From Oscillospiraceae bacterium (lineage in GTDB: Bacteria; Bacillota; Clostridia; Saccharofermentanales; Saccharofermentanaceae), in assembly GCA_900176545.1 (NCBI GenBank), contig FWXP01000003.1, positions 186,001-250,000 of the forward strand: DNA of 64,000 bases, read 5' to 3'. The first letter of the stretch is position 1, and every line of letters begins with the position of its first letter. A program made the translations under genes and the position numbers. Shown here in pieces: positions 33,592 through 42,569 of the stretch. The notes below the pieces were generated by a model. It was not told where the DNA came from. It saw only the letters and a list, made by a program, of their open reading frames with translations, and did no database searches.

Positions 33592-33633
33592 CGGCAGTCT
33601 GTCTCACCCTTCTCGGGGGTTGACGGACTGCCG
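33592..33633 (-). terminator. Hairpin between glnN and amt (attenuator or partial terminator)
   Basis: On the minus strand CGGCAGTC and GACTGCCG pair, with an inner ACCC/GGGT stem, followed by CAGTTGCTTTT. No convincing promoter lies between it and glnN, so it may end most glnN transcripts while letting some continue into amt. Confidence 0.5.
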
Positions 33634-33671
33634 TAGGCCGCTTACATCTATATTGGGTTTTAGTTGTGCGC

Positions 33672-35759
33672 TTATCTTACTGCGAAGAGTAATTCTCCGT
33701 ATGTGGGGAAAGGCCAGAACTCTGCCGCTGTCTCTGTTTCAAGCTTGTCGCAGGAAGCACGAAGTGCCTCCATCTGACTCTTGATGACATCTTTATATGT
33801 GTCTGCCTTCTTAACAAGATCTTCTTCCTTCTCTACATCTACGATAGAAGTGGAGAGAGCGGAATATGCTTCATAAGCTGACTTCATATCTGCTGCGATG
33901 TCAGAAAGAGTCTTCGACTCGAATTCGCTCTTGATACCGATCTGATCCTTGGCTGCGATATTGTCTGCAAGGGTAGAAGAGTAGGAGCTTACTGCGGGAA
34001 GGATATCCTGCTTTGCCATCTCGAGCATTGTCATAGCCTCGATGTGGAGGAGCTTACAATACTTATCAAGGAATACTTCGTGTCTGGATACCATCTCAGC
34101 TTCGGAGTAGACCTTGTGAGAGATGAACAGATCCTTGTTCTTCTGATCGAGGTAGTGAGCAACAGCATCAGGAGTTGTCTTAAGGTTGGACAATCCTCTC
34201 TTCTCAGCCTCTGCGATCCATGCATCGTCATAACCGTTGCCGTTGAAGATGATCCTCTTATGAGACTTGATCTCGCTCTTGATAAGATCGTGAAGAGCAG
34301 AAGTGAAGTCTGCGGAACCTTCGAGCTTGTCAGCGTACTGTTTGAGTGCTTCTGCTACTGCTGTATTGAGAACTGTGTTAGCAAGAGCGATGGAAGAAGC
34401 AGAACCGAGCATTCTGAACTCGAACTTGTTACCGGTGAATGCGAAGGGTGATGTTCTGTTACGATCCGTTGTATCCTTGGGGAACTTGGGAAGTACATGT
34501 ACACCGATCTTGAGAAGTTCCTTCTCCTTAGCACCGTAAGGTGTGTCGTTCTCGATTGCGTCGAGGATCTCAGAGAGCTCTGAGCCTAAGAAGATAGAGA
34601 TAACTGCCGGAGGTGCCTCGTTAGCACCGAGTCTGTGGTCGTTACCTGCAGATGCTACGGAGATACGGAGAAGATCCTGATACTCATCTACAGCCTTGAT
34701 CACTGCTGTAAGGAAGAGAAGGAACTGAGCGTTCTCATAAGGTGTATCACCAGGCTCTAAGAGGTTGAGACCCGTATCTGTGCTGATGGACCAGTTGTTG
34801 TGCTTACCGGAACCGTTAACGCCTGCGAAGGGCTTCTCGTGAAGGAGACATACAAGATCGTGCTTCTGAGCTACTTTCTTCATGATCTCCATTGTAAGCT
34901 GGTTATGATCCGTAGCGATATTTGTTGTTGTGAAGATGGGAGCCATCTCGTGCTGGGAAGGAGCAACCTCGTTATGCTCTGTTGTAGCTAGGATACCGAG
35001 CTTCCAGAGCTCATCGTTAAGATCCTTCATGAAAGCCTGTACTCTGGGCTTTATTACACCGAAGTAGTGATCTTCCATCTGCTGGCCCTTCGGAGGAGTA
35101 GCACCGAAGAGTGTTCTTCCTGTATAGATAAGGTCTCTTCTTGCGTTATATCCGTCCTTGTCGATAAGGAAGTATTCCTGCTCGGGACCTACTGTTGTCT
35201 TAACGCCGTTAACGTCCTCGTTGCCGAAGAGCTTTAATACTCTTAAAGCCTGCTTGTTGATAGCTTCCATGGAGCGGAGAAGAGGAGTCTTCTTATCAAG
35301 TGCCTCGCCGCCGTAGGAGCAGAATGCAGTGGGAATACAGAGGACACCTTCCTTAATGAAAGCGTAGGATGTCGGATCCCATGCCGTATATCCTCTTGCT
35401 TCGAATGTTGCACGAAGTCCGCCGGAAGGGAAGGAAGAAGCATCGGGCTCTCCCTGTGTAAGCTCCTTGCCGGAGAATCTCAAAATGATATTACCGTCGT
35501 CTGTGGGGCTTACGAAGCTGTCGTGCTTCTCTGCAGTGATTCCTGTCATAGGCTGGAACCAGTGTGTATAGTGTGTGCAGCCCTTTTCGATAGCCCACTG
35601 CTTCATCTCGTTTGCTACTACGTTTGCTGCTTCAGGAGAAAGTCTCTTGCCGTTGTCGATCGCGTTCTTGACTTCTTTGAACGTTTCCTTGGGAAGACGC
35701 TCTTTCATGACGCTGATGCTGAATACATTCTCGCCGAAGATCTCTGCCGGATTACTCAT
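33672..35759 (-). CDS. glnN: Glutamine synthetase type III
   Basis: ATP-dependent amidation of glutamate; main ammonium-assimilating enzyme here. 695 residues, as expected for GSIII (about 700-730). N-terminal [24 protein letters not shown] and [15 protein letters not shown] are GSIII-specific. Catalytic motifs are intact: [13 protein letters not shown] (metal Glu pair), [45 protein letters not shown] and [23 protein letters not shown] (phosphate Arg/Glu). Transcribed from its own promoter through a leader hairpin. Because the GlnA-like protein nearby has lost catalytic residues, GlnN is the only clearly functional glutamine synthetase in the window. Confidence 0.96.
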   Translation of the reverse strand: MSNPAEIFGENVFSISVMKERLPKETFKEVKNAIDNGKRLSPEAANVVANEMKQWAIEKGCTHYTHWFQPMTGITAEKHDSFVSPTDDGNIILRFSGKELTQGEPDASSFPSGGLRATFEARGYTAWDPTSYAFIKEGVLCIPTAFCSYGGEALDKKTPLLRSMEAINKQALRVLKLFGNEDVNGVKTTVGPEQEYFLIDKDGYNARRDLIYTGRTLFGATPPKGQQMEDHYFGVIKPRVQAFMKDLNDELWKLGILATTEHNEVAPSQHEMAPIFTTTNIATDHNQLTMEIMKKVAQKHDLVCLLHEKPFAGVNGSGKHNNWSISTDTGLNLLEPGDTPYENAQFLLFLTAVIKAVDEYQDLLRISVASAGNDHRLGANEAPPAVISIFLGSELSEILDAIENDTPYGAKEKELLKIGVHVLPKFPKDTTDRNRTSPFAFTGNKFEFRMLGSASSIALANTVLNTAVAEALKQYADKLEGSADFTSALHDLIKSEIKSHKRIIFNGNGYDDAWIAEAEKRGLSNLKTTPDAVAHYLDQKNKDLFISHKVYSEAEMVSRHEVFLDKYCKLLHIEAMTMLEMAKQDILPAVSSYSSTLADNIAAKDQIGIKSEFESKTLSDIAADMKSAYEAYSALSTSIVDVEKEEDLVKKADTYKDVIKSQMEALRASCDKLETETAAEFWPFPTYGELLFAVR

Positions 35760-35793
35760 AATCGTGTCTCCTTAATATATATTTTCTCGAAAT

Positions 35794-35845
35794 GCAAAAA
35801 CGACAAAGGCGCCACAGACTTAATATCTGCGGCGCCCTTGCCGTT
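35794..35845 (-). promoter_or_regulatory. glnN leader terminator (attenuator candidate)
   Basis: On the minus strand AACGGCAAGGGCGCCGCAGA pairs with TCTGTGGCGCCTTTGTCGTT, with few mismatches and a loop of about seven bases, followed by TTTTTGC. It lies between the glnN promoter and its ribosome binding site, so most transcripts should stop unless an antiterminator acts. AACGGC, the loop sequence of the glnA-like leader, is at the base of the 5' arm, but I see no hexaloop hairpin around it. Confidence 0.65.
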
Positions 35846-35860
35846 CATCGTTCTGCATGC

Positions 35861-35890
35861 AATATACCGCTATGCAAGACGGGTTGTCAA
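35861..35890 (-). promoter_or_regulatory. Promoter of glnN
   Basis: On the minus strand TTGACA (35890-35885), an 18-base spacer and TATATT (35866-35861). Divergent from the glnA-like promoter about 40 bases away. Confidence 0.75.
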
Positions 35891-35927
35891 TAGCAAATTT
35901 CAAAAAAGTTTTGCGGCAGGTGACTTG

Positions 35928-35956
35928 TTGACATAAGCTTATTCTAGTGTTAAATT
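35928..35956 (+). promoter_or_regulatory. Promoter of the glnA-like gene
   Basis: TTGACA (35928-35933), a 17-base spacer and TAAATT (35951-35956); transcription should start near 35962, directly before the leader hairpins. Confidence 0.75.
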
Positions 35957-35962
35957 TCTTAC

Positions 35963-36022
35963 GTGAACAACGGCGTTCATCCTTGACAGACGTACTGTCA
36001 CGGATGGGCGCTTTTTCTTTTA
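35963..36022 (+). promoter_or_regulatory. glnA-like leader attenuator with an ANTAR-like hexaloop hairpin
   Basis: First hairpin: TGAAC (35964-35968), hexaloop AACGGC, GTTCA (35975-35979). Overlapping it is a long terminator: GCGTTCATCC (35973-35982) pairs with GGATGGGCGC (36002-36011), enclosing TGACAG/CTGTCA with loop ACGTA, followed by TTTTTCTTTT. Forming one disrupts the other. The hexaloop has the A1 and G4 bases recognised by ANTAR domains, and the gene after glnA encodes an ANTAR protein. The gltB leader has the same design with loop AATGGT. Confidence 0.7.
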
Positions 36023-36047
36023 TTGCGGAATATATGGAGGACTACAC

Positions 36048-37244
36048 ATGGACTGCACTTACGAGGAATTCATGCAGTATATCGAGGAAGAGGATATCAA
36101 GTTCATAAGACTTGCATTTTGTGATGTATTCGGTACGCCTAAGAACATATCGATAATGCCTAACGATCTTGAGAGAGCATTAAAGCACGGTATCCCGATC
36201 AACGGTTCTTTTATAGCCGGCTTTGCCGAGAAGACCATGAGTGAATTATTCCTTCACCCCGATCTTTCCACGACGACACTTCTTCCCTGGCGTCCGGATC
36301 ACGGTAAGGTAATCAGGATGTTCTGTGATATCACATATCACGACGGAACACCTTTCGAAGCTGATACGCGTAAGATACTTAAGGATGCTGTAGCTAAGGC
36401 CAAGGAGCAGGGTATAAGATTCCAGTTCGGCTCAAGGCTTGAGTTCTATCTCTTTAAGACGGACGAAGACGGTAATCCTACTGATATTCCTTATGATCAG
36501 GCAGGCTATATGGATATAGCTCCGTTAGATCGAGGAGAGAATGTAAGAAGAGAGATCTGCCTGACTCTTGAGAAGATGGGTATAGAGCCTATCAATTCTC
36601 ATCACGAGGCAGGCCCCGGACAAAATGAGATCGACTTTAAGAGCTCCGATCCTTTGAAGGCTGCAGATAATGTATCTACATTCATCACCGTTGTTAAGAC
36701 CATAGCTGCAAGGAACGGTCTTTATGCCGACTTTTCTCCCAAGCCTCTTAAGGGATATCCCGGTAACGGCTACCACATTAATCTCAGAGCTTGTACCGAC
36801 AGCGGCGAGCAGATACTGCCCTTTGCTATCGCAGGTATCTTGAAGCATATAAAGGAATGTACGGTATTCTTTAATCCCAAGGAAGATTCTTATGACAGAT
36901 TGGGCGAGGGAAGTGCTCCAAGGTTCATCACATGGTCAAGAGATAACAGAAATCAGCTTATAAGGATCCCTCCTACGACGGGCACGCATCACTATGCGCA
37001 GTTAAGGTCCCCCGATGCTAACTCCAATCCTTATATCGCCAATGCTCTTCTTATAGAGTCTGCACTTGACGGTATATTGAATAAGTCGGAGCTCGGTCAG
37101 TCTACTAATGAAGTACCTGAATTGTCTTCAGTGGGATTGGAAGTCCTTCCTTTAAGTCTTAAGGAAGCAAGAGAGAAAGCAGGCGAGAGCGAATTCGTAA
37201 AGAAGGTACTTGATGACAGCGTAGCAGGTTGCTATCTGGGCTGA
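36048..37244 (+). CDS. glnA: Glutamine synthetase-like protein (GlnA family) with degenerate active site
   Basis: A 398-residue homologue of clostridial type I glutamine synthetase (about 440 residues), aligning along most of its length, but several catalytic positions are changed. The ammonium-site Asp of FDGSS is Asn52 (INGSF). The first metal Glu of GPExEF is Arg130 (GSRLEF). The flap Glu of PGYEAP is lost (EGSAPR). The metal Glu of RVELR is Gln318 (YAQLR) and an upstream Arg of the phosphate site is Tyr. Retained are Glu132, Glu187 and Glu194 (HHEAGPGQNEID), His243 and Arg320. The second metal site, which holds ATP, looks broken, so normal glutamine synthesis is doubtful. Directly followed by the ANTAR regulator, an order known from Clostridium glnA-nitR. 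It may be a sensor or an enzyme of different specificity. GGAGG precedes the start. Confidence 0.85.
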   Translation: MDCTYEEFMQYIEEEDIKFIRLAFCDVFGTPKNISIMPNDLERALKHGIPINGSFIAGFAEKTMSELFLHPDLSTTTLLPWRPDHGKVIRMFCDITYHDGTPFEADTRKILKDAVAKAKEQGIRFQFGSRLEFYLFKTDEDGNPTDIPYDQAGYMDIAPLDRGENVRREICLTLEKMGIEPINSHHEAGPGQNEIDFKSSDPLKAADNVSTFITVVKTIAARNGLYADFSPKPLKGYPGNGYHINLRACTDSGEQILPFAIAGILKHIKECTVFFNPKEDSYDRLGEGSAPRFITWSRDNRNQLIRIPPTTGTHHYAQLRSPDANSNPYIANALLIESALDGILNKSELGQSTNEVPELSSVGLEVLPLSLKEAREKAGESEFVKKVLDDSVAGCYLG

Positions 37245-37284
37245 GGATAAGTCTTATCTATTCTGCACAAGGAGGTGAGGATAT

Positions 37285-37869
37285 TTGATTAGAGAAGACT
37301 CCTACAGTACTTTGATAGTCTCTTCCAATGAGAAGTTTAATCAGGTCCTCGCCTCGATAATGTCTCCGGACGAGTTCTCCTGTGAGGTAGTCGGAAATGT
37401 GGGAGAGGGACGAAGAGCTCTTCTTGAGCGCGATTACGATATCGTTATCGTCAACACACCGCTTCCTGATGAATTCGGTGTCAACTTCGCCATAGATACG
37501 GGAGCTGATACCAATAGCGGAGTGCTATTGTGTATTAACGCGGATCTGTTCGAGGAGGTTACCGATAAGTGTGAGGAATACGGTATCCTTACCGTATCCA
37601 AGCCGACATCAAGACAGATAGTAAAGCAGTCCTTAAAGCTCCTTGAAGCTACAAGGAGAAGGCTTCACAGGATGGAGAAGAAGACTGCATCCTTCGAAGA
37701 GAAGCTTGCTGAGATCAAGGAGATCAACAGAGCGAAGTGGCTTCTTATCGAGAATCTTAATATGAGCGAGAACGAAGCTCATAAGTATATAGAGAGAACT
37801 GCGATGGATACGAGAAGACCCAAGATCGACATCGCAAGAGAGATCATAGAAGAGTATACAAAGCCGTAA
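37285..37869 (+). CDS. nitR: ANTAR-domain antitermination regulator (NitR-like)
   Basis: RNA-binding antiterminator candidate, 194 residues. Residues 1-115 form a response-regulator receiver-like fold, but the phosphoacceptor position is Asn57 (DIVIVNTPLPDEFG instead of the usual Asp) and other acidic-pocket residues are poor, so it is probably not switched by phosphorylation. A basic coiled coil (about 115-135) leads into the ANTAR domain (about 135-190: EIKEINRAKWLLIENLNMSENEAHKYIERTAMDTRRPKIDIAREII). Start is TTG behind an ideal AAGGAGGTGAGG. ANTAR proteins bind hexaloop hairpins in leaders and prevent termination; matching leaders occur upstream of gltB and glnA. The 40-base gap to glnA contains no terminator. 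Confidence 0.85.
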   Translation: MIREDSYSTLIVSSNEKFNQVLASIMSPDEFSCEVVGNVGEGRRALLERDYDIVIVNTPLPDEFGVNFAIDTGADTNSGVLLCINADLFEEVTDKCEEYGILTVSKPTSRQIVKQSLKLLEATRRRLHRMEKKTASFEEKLAEIKEINRAKWLLIENLNMSENEAHKYIERTAMDTRRPKIDIAREIIEEYTKP

Positions 37870-37887
37870 GGCGCGGAGGATATATTC

Positions 37888-39489
37888 ATGACTAAGTATA
37901 TATTTGTTACAGGCGGAGTCGTCTCGGGACTCGGTAAGGGTATTACTGCGGCATCTTTGGGAAGACTTCTTAAGATGAGAGGCTTGAAGGTAGCTTCACA
38001 GAAGCTCGATCCTTATATCAATGTAGATCCGGGAACCATGAGCCCGTACCAGCACGGAGAGGTATATGTTACCGAGGACGGTGCGGAGACCGACCTCGAC
38101 CTGGGTCACTATGAGAGATTTATCGACGAGGACTTAAATAAGTTCTCCAACTTAACGACAGGTAAGGTGTATTCCAACGTTATCGCCAAGGAACGTAAGG
38201 GAGAATATCTCGGTAATACAGTTCAGATCATCCCTCATATCACAGATGAGATAAAGAGATTTATATATAATGTAGGTAAGAAATCAGATGCAGATATCGT
38301 TATAACCGAGGTCGGAGGAACGACCGGAGATATCGAGTCGCAGCCTTTTATCGAGGCTATAAGACAGGTAGGTAACGAAGTAGGTAAAGAGAACTCTCTT
38401 TATATTCATGTATGTCTTCTTCCTTATCTCAAGGCATCAGGAGAGCATAAGTCCAAGCCCACTCAGCATTCCGTCAAGGAGCTTCAGGGAATGGGTGTAT
38501 CTCCCGACATCATAGTCCTTAGAACAGATGAGCCTATCGAAGATAAGAATATCCTTAGCAAGATCGCTCATTTCTGTAACGTTAAGGAAGACTGCGTTAT
38601 CGAGAACGATACGCTTCCTATCCTCTACGAAGCACCTCTCATGCTGGAGAGATCCGGCATGTCCCAGATCGTCTGCGATAAGCTTAAGCTTGATGTACCC
38701 GAGCCCGACCTTGCGGAGTGGGAGTCACTTATCGATTCCATAAGAAATCGCAGCAAAGATGTTGTCATCGGTCTTGTAGGAAAGTATGTACAGCTTCATG
38801 ACGCTTACCTTTCCGTTGCCGAAGCTTTGCAGCATGCGGGATTTGCACTCGGAGTAAGAGTTAAGATCGACTGGATCGATTCCGAGAATATAACTGAAGA
38901 AAATGTTGATGAAGCACTGATCGGCGTAGACGGAGTCATCGTTCCCGGAGGCTTCGGAATGAGAGGCACCGAGGGCATGATCCTCACCGCCAAGTACTGC
39001 CGTGAGCACGATGTACCTTATCTTGGTATCTGCCTCGGAATGCAGATTGCCGTTATCGAAGCAGCAAGAGGCCTTGCAGGCTGGGCTGATGCCAACTCCA
39101 GTGAGTTCGCTCCCGAGTCCGCACATAAGGTCATCGACTTCATGCCCGGTCAGAGCGATGAGGTAGAAAAGGGCGGTACATTAAGACTCGGAAGCTATCC
39201 TTGCGTTATCAGGGAAGGCACCAAGATGCAGGAGTGCTACGGTGCTCTTGAGATCAACGAGAGACACCGTCACAGGTATGAGTTCAATAACGACTTCAGG
39301 GAAGATCTTGTTAACGCAGGTCTTGTCTTAAGCGGTATGTCTCCCGACGGCAACCTGGTAGAGACAGTGGAATATAAGGATAAGAGATTCTTCGTAGGTG
39401 TACAGTATCACCCCGAATTTAAGAGCAGACCCAATAAGGCACATCCCCTCTTCAAGGGCCTCGTAAGTGCAGCAAGCGAAAGGAAATAA
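37888..39489 (+). CDS. pyrG: CTP synthase
   Basis: Aminates UTP to CTP using glutamine. 533 residues. The N-terminal synthetase domain has [21 protein letters not shown] (P-loop), [42 protein letters not shown] and [19 protein letters not shown]. The C-terminal class I amidotransferase has [11 protein letters not shown], the nucleophile Cys in [14 protein letters not shown], and HPEFKSRP. Eighteen bases after the ANTAR gene and six before dapL, so part of the same transcript. Confidence 0.97.
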   Translation: MTKYIFVTGGVVSGLGKGITAASLGRLLKMRGLKVASQKLDPYINVDPGTMSPYQHGEVYVTEDGAETDLDLGHYERFIDEDLNKFSNLTTGKVYSNVIAKERKGEYLGNTVQIIPHITDEIKRFIYNVGKKSDADIVITEVGGTTGDIESQPFIEAIRQVGNEVGKENSLYIHVCLLPYLKASGEHKSKPTQHSVKELQGMGVSPDIIVLRTDEPIEDKNILSKIAHFCNVKEDCVIENDTLPILYEAPLMLERSGMSQIVCDKLKLDVPEPDLAEWESLIDSIRNRSKDVVIGLVGKYVQLHDAYLSVAEALQHAGFALGVRVKIDWIDSENITEENVDEALIGVDGVIVPGGFGMRGTEGMILTAKYCREHDVPYLGICLGMQIAVIEAARGLAGWADANSSEFAPESAHKVIDFMPGQSDEVEKGGTLRLGSYPCVIREGTKMQECYGALEINERHRHRYEFNNDFREDLVNAGLVLSGMSPDGNLVETVEYKDKRFFVGVQYHPEFKSRPNKAHPLFKGLVSAASERK

Positions 39490-39494
39490 GAGAA

Positions 39495-40682
39495 ATGAAG
39501 ATCAAGGTAAATAAGAATTTTGAGAATATTAAGGAGACGTATCTCTTCTCTGAGATCGCTTCCAGAGTAAAGAAATACCAGCAGGAGAATCCCGACAAGA
39601 AGATAATAAGGATGGGTATCGGTGACGTTACTCTTCCTCTTCCCAAGATCGTGGTAGATGCGCTTCGAGGTGCATCCGCTGAGATGGGCGTAAAGGAGAC
39701 ATTCAGGGGATATCCCCCGGAGTACGGTTATGATTTCCTAAAGGATGCCATCAATGCTCACTATGCAAGAATTGGCGTAGATGTTCCTTCCGAGTCGATC
39801 TTCGTATCTGACGGCGCTAAGTCAGACCTTGGCAATATCGTTGATATCTTAGGAGATAACGAGATCATAATCCCCGATCCCGTATATCCGGTATATGTGG
39901 ATTCCAATCTTATGAGCGGAAGAAAGATCACGCTTGTAGAAGGTAATATCGATAACGGATTCCTTCCGCTTCCCGATCAGATCGATCACGAAGTAGAAGG
40001 CGCTGTGATCTACCTTTGCTCTCCCAATAATCCTACCGGTGCCGTTTATTCTTACGAAGGCTTGAAGGCATGGGTCGATTATGCATTAAAGACAGGTTCC
40101 ATGATCATCTACGATTCCGCATATGAGGCATTCGTTGTAGAGGATGTTCCTCATACGATCTATGAGATCGAAGGTGCTGATCAGTGCGCCATCGAGATAT
40201 GTTCATTTTCAAAGTTCGCAGGCTTTACGGGCGTAAGATGCGGCTGGACTGTAGTACCGTCAAAGCTTAGTTCCGACGGATTCGACCTTGCAAAGCTCTG
40301 GAAGCGACGTCAGGCAACAAAGTTCAACGGTGTATCCTATCCCGTTCAGAGAGCCGCAGAGATGGCACTTTCCGAAGAGGGGAGGAAGGCCTGCAGCGAG
40401 AATATCTCTTACTACAAGAATAATGCCTCAATGTTGGCTCGACTTCTTGAGCAAAAAAAGATAAGATTTACGGGAGGCGTTAATTCTCCCTATATCTGGC
40501 TCCAGTGTCCTAACGGCATGGGAAGCTGGGAATTCTTCGATCTTCTTCTTAACGAAGCTCAGATCGTAGGTACACCCGGAGAAGGATTCGGAAAGAGCGG
40601 TGAAGGATTCTTCAGACTTACCGCATTCGGAACCAACGAAGCTACAAAGGAAGCAGTTGAGCGCCTCGATAAATTGCTTTGA
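39495..40682 (+). CDS. dapL: LL-diaminopimelate aminotransferase
   Basis: PLP enzyme converting tetrahydrodipicolinate directly to LL-diaminopimelate with glutamate as amino donor, bypassing DapD/DapC/DapE. 395 residues. The DapL-specific N-terminus is VNKNFENIKETYLFSEIASRVKKY with RMGIGDVTLPLP, and GYPPEYGYDFLKDAI follows. The PLP lysine is in CSFSKFAGFTGVRCGW. Its product is the substrate of the DapF domain fused to CarB at 25.4 kb. It consumes glutamate, in keeping with the nitrogen operon. Confidence 0.95.
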   Translation: MKIKVNKNFENIKETYLFSEIASRVKKYQQENPDKKIIRMGIGDVTLPLPKIVVDALRGASAEMGVKETFRGYPPEYGYDFLKDAINAHYARIGVDVPSESIFVSDGAKSDLGNIVDILGDNEIIIPDPVYPVYVDSNLMSGRKITLVEGNIDNGFLPLPDQIDHEVEGAVIYLCSPNNPTGAVYSYEGLKAWVDYALKTGSMIIYDSAYEAFVVEDVPHTIYEIEGADQCAIEICSFSKFAGFTGVRCGWTVVPSKLSSDGFDLAKLWKRRQATKFNGVSYPVQRAAEMALSEEGRKACSENISYYKNNASMLARLLEQKKIRFTGGVNSPYIWLQCPNGMGSWEFFDLLLNEAQIVGTPGEGFGKSGEGFFRLTAFGTNEATKEAVERLDKLL

Positions 40683-40706
40683 TGCAAGTTATAAAGGAGC
40701 ATACTT

Positions 40707-42566
40707 ATGTGTGGAATAGTCGGCTATATCGGTCCCAGGAATACCTTGGGCATTCTTTTGAACGGACTGTCGACACTTGAATACAGAGGCTATGACTCAG
40801 CCGGCGTGTCCTTTATTCAGGACGGCAAGCTGGAGCTCATAAAGAAGAAGGGTTATGTAAAGGAGCTTCGTCAGGCAGTAGCCGATGCGGGCTTTACCCT
40901 TGAAGATAACAAGACCAACAGCATATCTGCCGGTATCGGTCATACCAGATGGGCCACACACGGTGCTCCCAGCGATGAGAATTCTCATCCTCATATGTCC
41001 ATGAACGGCAAGATCTGTGTCGTTCATAACGGAATCATCGAGAACTACGCAGAGCTTCGTTCCTTCCTTAAGAAGAAGGGCTATAAGTTCGCTTCCGAGA
41101 CTGATACGGAAGTAGCAGCTCAGCTTATCGAATATTATTACGCACAAAACGGTGACAAGGATATCAATGCCGCTGTAAGAAGGGCACTTCTTGATATCGA
41201 AGGTACTTATGCTTTCTGCGTCCTTTGCGTAGACGAGCCCGACAGACTTATCTGTGCAAAAAAGGATAACCCCATCGTTGTAGGTATCGGCAAGAACGAG
41301 AACTTCATCGCATCCGACGTTACCGCCATGATCGAATACACTAAGGATGTTATCTTCCTTGAAGACGACTGCGTTCTTACGATGACCAAGGATTCCGTGG
41401 AGATAACGGATATTCATGGTGAGCCCGTGGAATTTAAGGTGTCCAAGGTGGCGTGGGATTCCAATGCAGCACAGAAGGGCGGTTATGCTCACTTCATGCT
41501 CAAGGAGATGTTCGAGGAGCCTAAGGTGTTCGACGCTACGGTAGCTCCCCGTATCAAGGATAACGACATCATGCTGGAGCATTTCGACGTAACTAAGGAA
41601 TATCTCGAAGGGCTTCGCAACATCAATATCATCGCCTGCGGTACTGCTTACCATGCAGGATGCGTAGCAAAGTATCTTATTGAGAAGTTCTGCCGTATCC
41701 CCGTAGTATGCGGCGTTGCAAGTGAGTTTATATACTCTGAGCCCATCGTAGACGATAAGACTCTTACTATCGTTATATCCCAGTCCGGTGAGACACTCGA
41801 TACTCGAAATGCAATGAAGACGGCAAAGGAACTCGGAAGTAAGACTCTTGCCGTAGTTAACGTTATCGGCAGTACTATCGCAAGGGAGGCTGACTACGTT
41901 CTTTATACCGCAGCAGGTCCCGAGATCTCCGTTGCTTCCACAAAGGCTTATACGACACAGCTCGGATGCCTTTACCTTATCGCATTAAAGTTTGCTCACA
42001 TTATGGGTAAGCTCGACGACGAGAAGTATATCCATTACCAGAAGGAACTCCTTGCTATCCCCGAGAAGCTTCAGTCTATTCTCGATAAGCAGAAGGAGAT
42101 CTCCAAGTTCGCTTCCCGTCATTTCAACGCAGAGAGCACATTCTTCATCGGAAGGGGACTTGATTACTACCTCTCCATGGAGTCATCTCTTAAGCTTAAG
42201 GAGATATCCTATATTCACTCCGAGGCATATGCCGGCGGTGAACTGAAGCACGGTACCATCGCTCTTATCGAAGAGGGTACGCTTGTAGTAAGTCCCATCA
42301 CTCAGGACGATCTTGTAGGCAAGATGGAATCCAACATCAAGGAAGTTGCTACAAGAGGTGCCACTGTACTGGCGGTCATCCCCGAGCGCTTCGCGGATAA
42401 GAGCTTCTCATGCAACGCTAAGTTCATTATCCCGGACAGTGACGAGCTCATGGCTCCTATCCTTGCTATCCTTCCCTGTCAGCTCTTTGCTTACTATATG
42501 GCTGTCTACAAGGGTTGCGATGTCGATAAGCCCAGGAACCTTGCCAAGAGCGTTACTGTAGAATGA
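40707..42566 (+). CDS. glmS: Glutamine-fructose-6-phosphate aminotransferase (isomerizing)
   Basis: Makes glucosamine 6-phosphate for peptidoglycan. 619 residues. Cys2 in MCGIVGYIGPRN is the N-terminal nucleophile; HTRWATHGAPSDENSHPH and NGIIENY complete the glutaminase domain. Two SIS domains follow: CGTAYHAGCVAKYL, ISQSGETLDTRNAMKTAKELG, SVASTKAYTTQ, and FFIGRGLDYYLSMESSLKLKEISYIHSEAYAGGELKHGTIAL. The C-terminus PRNLAKSVTVE is canonical. Only 24 bases separate it from dapL, so there is no glmS ribozyme riboswitch. Confidence 0.97.
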   Translation: MCGIVGYIGPRNTLGILLNGLSTLEYRGYDSAGVSFIQDGKLELIKKKGYVKELRQAVADAGFTLEDNKTNSISAGIGHTRWATHGAPSDENSHPHMSMNGKICVVHNGIIENYAELRSFLKKKGYKFASETDTEVAAQLIEYYYAQNGDKDINAAVRRALLDIEGTYAFCVLCVDEPDRLICAKKDNPIVVGIGKNENFIASDVTAMIEYTKDVIFLEDDCVLTMTKDSVEITDIHGEPVEFKVSKVAWDSNAAQKGGYAHFMLKEMFEEPKVFDATVAPRIKDNDIMLEHFDVTKEYLEGLRNINIIACGTAYHAGCVAKYLIEKFCRIPVVCGVASEFIYSEPIVDDKTLTIVISQSGETLDTRNAMKTAKELGSKTLAVVNVIGSTIAREADYVLYTAAGPEISVASTKAYTTQLGCLYLIALKFAHIMGKLDDEKYIHYQKELLAIPEKLQSILDKQKEISKFASRHFNAESTFFIGRGLDYYLSMESSLKLKEISYIHSEAYAGGELKHGTIALIEEGTLVVSPITQDDLVGKMESNIKEVATRGATVLAVIPERFADKSFSCNAKFIIPDSDELMAPILAILPCQLFAYYMAVYKGCDVDKPRNLAKSVTVE

Positions 42567-42569
42567 TAT

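Noticed and set aside
40683-40706. glmS ribozyme upstream of glmS
   Set aside because: Only 24 bases separate dapL from glmS, too few for the ribozyme.
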